Assembly (NCBI RefSeq): GCF_003008575.1
Contig: NZ_CP027667.1
Span: 1,740,501 to 1,804,500 of the forward strand
Source of the DNA: Melaminivora suipulveris
GTDB taxonomy: Bacteria; Pseudomonadota; Gammaproteobacteria; Burkholderiales; Burkholderiaceae_C
Length of the DNA stretch: 64,000 nt
Reading direction: 5' to 3'
The notes under the pieces were generated by a model that was given only the letters and a program-made list of their open reading frames with translations, did no database searches and had not been told where the DNA came from. Position 1 is the stretch's first letter. Each line of letters opens with the position of its first letter. The translations under genes and the position numbers were made by a program. Of the stretch, positions 60,456-64,000 are shown one piece after another.

Positions 60456-61821
60456 CGCCGCGTCCGTGGGCCGCGGCCCAGTCGTCGTACAGCCGCTGCA
60501 GTTGCTCGCGCACCACCTTGCTGGCGTCGTTGCGCGCCAGCGCATCGACCAGCACCAGCGGCCGCGGCAGAAAGATCGGATCGATGCGCTGGCGCAGCGC
60601 CGCCAGCAGCGTGGCCTGGTCGTGGCCCGGCGCGACCACGAACGCCGCCAGCCGACCGACGCGCTGCGCCGTGTCCTCGCTGGGCAGGAAGAACGCGCCG
60701 TCGCGCACGCCGTCGATGCCGCACAGCACGTGGTTCAGATAGGCCAGCGAGGTGCGCTTGCCCGCCAGGTTGACCATGTCGGCCTGCCGGCCCTGCAGCG
60801 TGAAGCGGCCGCCTTCGTGCAACGCGATGATGTCGGACAGGGGCACGCGCCTCTCGACATGGTCGCCCAGCGCCCAGGTCGTGCCGCCCTCGTCCTGCTC
60901 CAGCCGCACGCCGGGCATCGGGTGCCACGCCGCGCCGTCCAGCGTGCGCCGCGTGGCCAGTTGCGACGACTCGGTCGAGCCGTAGATCTCATGCACCGGC
61001 GCGCCGGTGGCGGCCTCGACCTGCGCCGCCAGCACGTCGTCCAGCGGCGCGGTGGCCGACAGCCACAGGTCGACGGTGGGCAGGCTCACGCCCGAGGATA
61101 TGAAGCTGCGCAGGTGAAACGGCGTGGTCACGACCATGCGCGGCCGCGGCACTGCCGCCAGCGCCTGCGCCAGATCCTGCGGGTAAAACGGCCTGCCGCT
61201 CCAGAACGAGCAGCCGCCATGCAGGGCCAGCAGCACCGTCGACTCGAACCCGTAGCTGTGCTGCGCAGGCACCGTGCCCACCAGTGCATGGGGCCGCGCA
61301 TCCAGGCCCAAGGCACGCGCCTCCGCCTGGCCGCTGGCGACCAGCTTGCCCCAGGTTTTGGCATGCGGCGTGGGCTGGCCGGTCGAGCCCGATGTGAACA
61401 GGATGGCGACGGTGCGGTCGATGGGTACGGCGGGAATCGCGTCGTCGTCTCGTCGATGTCGCTCCGCCTCATCGAGCCCCAGCGGCGGCAGGCGCAGCAC
61501 CTGCAAGGGCAGCACCTGCGCCGGCTGCGCATCGCCCACGGCGCGGCAGCCTTCGTACGTTTGCAACAACTGTGCGAATACCTGCGGCGACTGCGACGAG
61601 GGCTGCAGGCTGACGCGTCCACTCACGGCGCAGGCACCCAGCAGCACTGCATAGCGATAGCGGTCTTCGCACAGGTTGATGATGAAGCGCCCCGGCGGCA
61701 ACCACCCGGCCAGGCGCCGCACGTCGGCGCAATAGCGGACCACGCTGATGGGCCCCCGCACGGTCCAGGCCAGCGTGTCGTGCGGCGCGCGGGCGCTGAC
61801 CAGGGGCAGTGTGCGGCTCAT
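60445..61821 (-). CDS. AMP ligase of the aryl polyene cluster (ApeH-like)
   Basis: A 458-residue adenylate-forming enzyme. Its P-loop reads TSGSTGQPTPHAK (143-155), departing from the common TSGTTGxPKG, and IYGSTESSQLATR plus the C-terminal Lys in RNDASKVVREQL are present. It should activate the aromatic starter acid (hydroxycinnamate or hydroxybenzoate type) and load it on the ACP. The start overlaps the stop of the membrane-protein gene by 4 bp. Confidence 0.87.
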   Translation of the reverse strand: MSRTLPLVSARAPHDTLAWTVRGPISVVRYCADVRRLAGWLPPGRFIINLCEDRYRYAVLLGACAVSGRVSLQPSSQSPQVFAQLLQTYEGCRAVGDAQPAQVLPLQVLRLPPLGLDEAERHRRDDDAIPAVPIDRTVAILFTSGSTGQPTPHAKTWGKLVASGQAEARALGLDARPHALVGTVPAQHSYGFESTVLLALHGGCSFWSGRPFYPQDLAQALAAVPRPRMVVTTPFHLRSFISSGVSLPTVDLWLSATAPLDDVLAAQVEAATGAPVHEIYGSTESSQLATRRTLDGAAWHPMPGVRLEQDEGGTTWALGDHVERRVPLSDIIALHEGGRFTLQGRQADMVNLAGKRTSLAYLNHVLCGIDGVRDGAFFLPSEDTAQRVGRLAAFVVAPGHDQATLLAALRQRIDPIFLPRPLVLVDALARNDASKVVREQLQRLYDDWAAAHGRGDAR

Positions 61822-62480
61822 GGCTGGGGCGCTCGTGCCGGACTGGCCGCGGCGCGGCGCTGGCGGTAGCTGCGCACGATGTCGTGCAGCGAAGGACGCT
61901 CCTCGCGGGGCAGCACCTGTCGGCGCACCAGCATCTCGCCCAGGAATACCGCGCCGACCAGCGGCCCGGTCAGCAAATTGGCATGCACCGACCAGACCTC
62001 GACACTGGCCCAGGCGAACAGCATCAGCGACACGGCGGCGTTGCCCAGGAAGAACAGCGTCCACAGCCAGGTCACGCCGCGCGTGTAGCGCAGCGTCCGC
62101 GGTGCCAGGGGCTGGCTGTGAATCATGCGCGCCATGGCGCTGACCACGGGCTCGCGCCCGACGGCCAGCGACAGCCCGAACCAGGCTGCCAGCGCCAGAT
62201 GAACGCCCAGGTGCTGCAGCAGAAACAACCAGGTGAAATGCCCGCGCAGCCAGGGCCAGAGCCAGGCTGCGACCGCCGCGGCGATGCCGACCCCGGCCAG
62301 CGCCGCGCCAGAACGCGATTGCCGCGCCACCAGCGCCAGGGCGGCGAGGGCCGGCACCACCGCCACGGCGACACGCAGATCGACCGGGCCGACGCCGGCG
62401 CTGGCCAGGTGGCTGGACAGCACCCAGGCGAGGGCCAGCAGGGCTCCCAGCACGTTCCGCCAGAAGGCCCCGCCCTGCAT
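61818..62480 (-). CDS. COG4648-type membrane protein of the aryl polyene cluster (ApeG-like)
   Basis: A 220-residue protein with about five to six membrane helices spread over residues 8-185. LAVGREPVVSAMAR and RYTRGVTWLWTLFFLGNAAVS are typical of the small membrane proteins found next to ApeH in aryl polyene clusters. The function is not known. The gene starts 2 bp after the ACP gene ends. Confidence 0.8.
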   Translation of the reverse strand: MQGGAFWRNVLGALLALAWVLSSHLASAGVGPVDLRVAVAVVPALAALALVARQSRSGAALAGVGIAAAVAAWLWPWLRGHFTWLFLLQHLGVHLALAAWFGLSLAVGREPVVSAMARMIHSQPLAPRTLRYTRGVTWLWTLFFLGNAAVSLMLFAWASVEVWSVHANLLTGPLVGAVFLGEMLVRRQVLPREERPSLHDIVRSYRQRRAAASPARAPQP

Positions 62481-62482
62481 GT

Positions 62483-62746
62483 CTATTGCACCCGGTAACT
62501 CGCGATGTGCTCGCTCAGCGCGCGCAGCGAGGCGAAGATGCGCTGGTTGTTCTCGTCGTCCGACTTGAGCTGGAAGCCATAGCGCTTGGACACGACCAGG
62601 GCGATCTCCAGCATGTCGATGGAGTCCAGCCCCAGGCCGTCGCCATACAGGGGATCGTCGGGCTGGATGTCTTCGGGTTTTACGGGCAGGTTCAGCGCCT
62701 CGACGATGAGGGCCGCGACTTCGGGCATGAGCTGCTGGGTCGACAT
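62483..62746 (-). CDS. Acyl carrier protein (aryl polyene ACP)
   Basis: An 87-residue carrier protein. GLGLDSIDMLEIAL (38-51) holds the phosphopantetheine attachment Ser42. It carries the growing aryl polyene chain. Characterised clusters usually have two ACP genes; only one is visible here, and the second may lie beyond the right edge. The ATG at 62746 is chosen; a GTG at 62797 overlapping the ketosynthase stop (GTGA) is an alternative. Confidence 0.9.
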   Translation of the reverse strand: MSTQQLMPEVAALIVEALNLPVKPEDIQPDDPLYGDGLGLDSIDMLEIALVVSKRYGFQLKSDDENNQRIFASLRALSEHIASYRVQ

Positions 62747-62793
62747 GGATGTTCGGTTTGAAAAAGAAATGAGGAGCGGGCAGCCGGGCGGTT

Positions 62794-64000
62794 TCACGCG
62801 GCCGCGCGCAGCGCCAGCACGGCGTTGCTGCCGCCGAAGGCGAAGGAGTTGGACAGCGCCGCGCGCAGCGGCACGCCGCGCCGGCCCTGCAGCACGTGAT
62901 CGACGCCGGCGCAGGCCGGATCGATGCGCCCGGCCAGATGCGCCGTGGGCGGCACGGCCTGGCGCGCCAGCGCCAGCACGGTGACCAGCGCCTCGATGGC
63001 GCCAGCGGCGCCCAGCAGGTGGCCGTGCATGGACTTGGTGGCGCTTACCGCCACGTTCGGCGCGTGCGGCCCGAAGACGCGCTTCAGGGCTTCGATCTCC
63101 ACCGGATCGCCCTCCAGCGTGGCGGTGCCGTGGGCGTTGACGTAGTCCACCTCGTCAGGCGCCACGCCGCCTTCATGCAGCGCCGCGCGCAGCGCGCGCT
63201 CCTGGCCGCCGGCGTCGGGACGCACCAGATGGCTGCGATCGCAGGTGGCGCCAAAGCCGACGATCTCGGCGTGGATGTGCGCGCCGCGCGCACGCGCGTG
63301 CTCCCAGTCCTCCAGCACCAGCGCCGCCGCGCCCTCGCCCAGCACCAGGCCGGTGCGGTCGGCGGCGAACGGTCGACAGGCGTGCACCGCCGCGTCGCCT
63401 TCGCCCTGGGCGATGACGCGCATGGCCTCCCAGGCGCGGCCGACGCCGTAGGTCTGCGTGGCATCGGATCCGCCGGTCACCATGACCTGCGCATCGCCCG
63501 CGCGGATGCGCCGAAAAGCCTCGCCAATGGCCATGGCCGAGGACGCGCACGCTGCCGTGTGGCTGGTGCTGATGCCGCCCAGATCGAGCTGCATGGAAAT
63601 GTGCGCGTTGACGGCGTTGTGCATGCCCATGACCACCGACAGCGGCGACAGGCGGTCGCGCCCGTGCAGCCACAGGTCGCGGTAGCCGCGTTCGAGCACG
63701 GCGACGCCGCCAATGGCCGTGCCCCAGACGCAGCCCCAGTCGTCGCGGTTCTCGCCTTCGCCGGCCTTGCGCGCCAGGCCCGCATCCATCCAGGCGTCGA
63801 AGGCCGCAGCCACGCCGAGTTGGGAGAAGCGCTCCATCATGGACGCCAGCGGCTTGCCCAGGGCAGCGCCGGCATCGAACGCTGGACAGCTGACGAAGGG
63901 CATGGACAGCGGGCGCGGCTCGTCCTGCGTCACCAGGTGGCGCACGGCCGATTCGCCGGCCACGAGGCGCGCGAAAAAATCGTCTAGGTCACCACCGTAG
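62794..64000 (-). CDS. Beta-ketoacyl-ACP synthase (FabF-like), truncated at window edge
   Basis: The frame stays open to the right edge (…GGDLDDFFARLVAGESAVR before the first GTG at 63963), so the 5' end is outside the window. About 400 residues are visible. Catalytic Cys in HTAACASS, His in NAHGTATLEGD and His in KSMHGHLLGAAG are intact; NSFAFGGSN closes the protein. It is the second ketosynthase of the cluster (ApeR-like) and may start the chain or make short intermediates. Confidence 0.92.
   Translation of the reverse strand, partial: YGGDLDDFFARLVAGESAVRHLVTQDEPRPLSMPFVSCPAFDAGAALGKPLASMMERFSQLGVAAAFDAWMDAGLARKAGEGENRDDWGCVWGTAIGGVAVLERGYRDLWLHGRDRLSPLSVVMGMHNAVNAHISMQLDLGGISTSHTAACASSAMAIGEAFRRIRAGDAQVMVTGGSDATQTYGVGRAWEAMRVIAQGEGDAAVHACRPFAADRTGLVLGEGAAALVLEDWEHARARGAHIHAEIVGFGATCDRSHLVRPDAGGQERALRAALHEGGVAPDEVDYVNAHGTATLEGDPVEIEALKRVFGPHAPNVAVSATKSMHGHLLGAAGAIEALVTVLALARQAVPPTAHLAGRIDPACAGVDHVLQGRRGVPLRAALSNSFAFGGSNAVLALRAAA

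Overview
The window is a 64 kb, very GC-rich, gene-dense piece of a bacterial chromosome. Codon use, TRAP, TAXI and Bug-type organic-acid transporters, a quinol nitric oxide reductase under a NorR regulator, and a family of AT-richer intergenic repeats built around ATAGCT and CACGCCGGCTG all suggest a betaproteobacterium of the Comamonadaceae (Acidovorax, Comamonas or a relative). This placement is inference. I see no tRNA, rRNA, CRISPR array, transposase or phage gene.

Positions 1-35,850 hold a large acyl-CoA catabolic island. It starts with the tail of a LysR regulator and an enoyl-CoA hydratase, then a minus-strand block of thioesterase, acyl-CoA dehydrogenase, an SCP2-thiolase-like protein without its active-site Cys, and its DUF35 zinc-ribbon partner. 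Three uptake systems follow (TAXI receptor plus fused TRAP permease; DctP/Q/M; an orphan Bug receptor). A minus-strand beta-oxidation operon (CoA ligase, thiolase, CoA-transferase, PaaG-like isomerase, MaoC hydratase, MFE-2-type SDR) lies at 12.2-19.2 kb. Divergent from it, 19.4-25.3 kb encodes an HTD2-like hydratase, acyl-CoA dehydrogenase, CaiB CoA-transferase, MmgE/PrpD protein and HpcH/HpaI lyase. This gene set matches the itaconate degradation operon known from Pseudomonas aeruginosa; an MFS carrier follows. The next block (26.7-35.8 kb) carries an alpha-methylacyl-CoA racemase, two CoA ligases, an SCP2 thiolase, an HSD10-like dehydrogenase, a classical thiolase and an acyl-CoA dehydrogenase, as expected for methyl-branched acyl-CoA oxidation.

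Positions 35,870-46,460 are mixed: a PaaI thioesterase, a roughly 950 bp non-coding stretch made of nested long inverted repeats, L-serine ammonia-lyase, the divergent norR/norB pair with readable NorR sites and a sigma-54 promoter, and a DNA-repair-like pair (a DinG/XPD-type helicase with an N-terminal nuclease motif next to a second PD-(D/E)XK-like protein).

Positions 46,760-64,000 form most of an aryl polyene (APE, xanthomonadin-like) pigment cluster. Plus-strand genes encode a flavin-dependent halogenase-like enzyme, an acyltransferase, a glycosyltransferase and a cation/proton antiporter. A tightly overlapping minus-strand operon encodes ketosynthases and a chain-length-factor-like partner, ketoreductase, two hotdog dehydratases, acyl carrier protein, an AMP ligase, a LolA-like carrier, an MMPL exporter, a second acyltransferase, a methyltransferase, a polysaccharide deacetylase and an alpha/beta hydrolase. 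The last ketosynthase runs off the right edge. The halogenase signature suggests that the pigment may be halogenated, as xanthomonadins are brominated.
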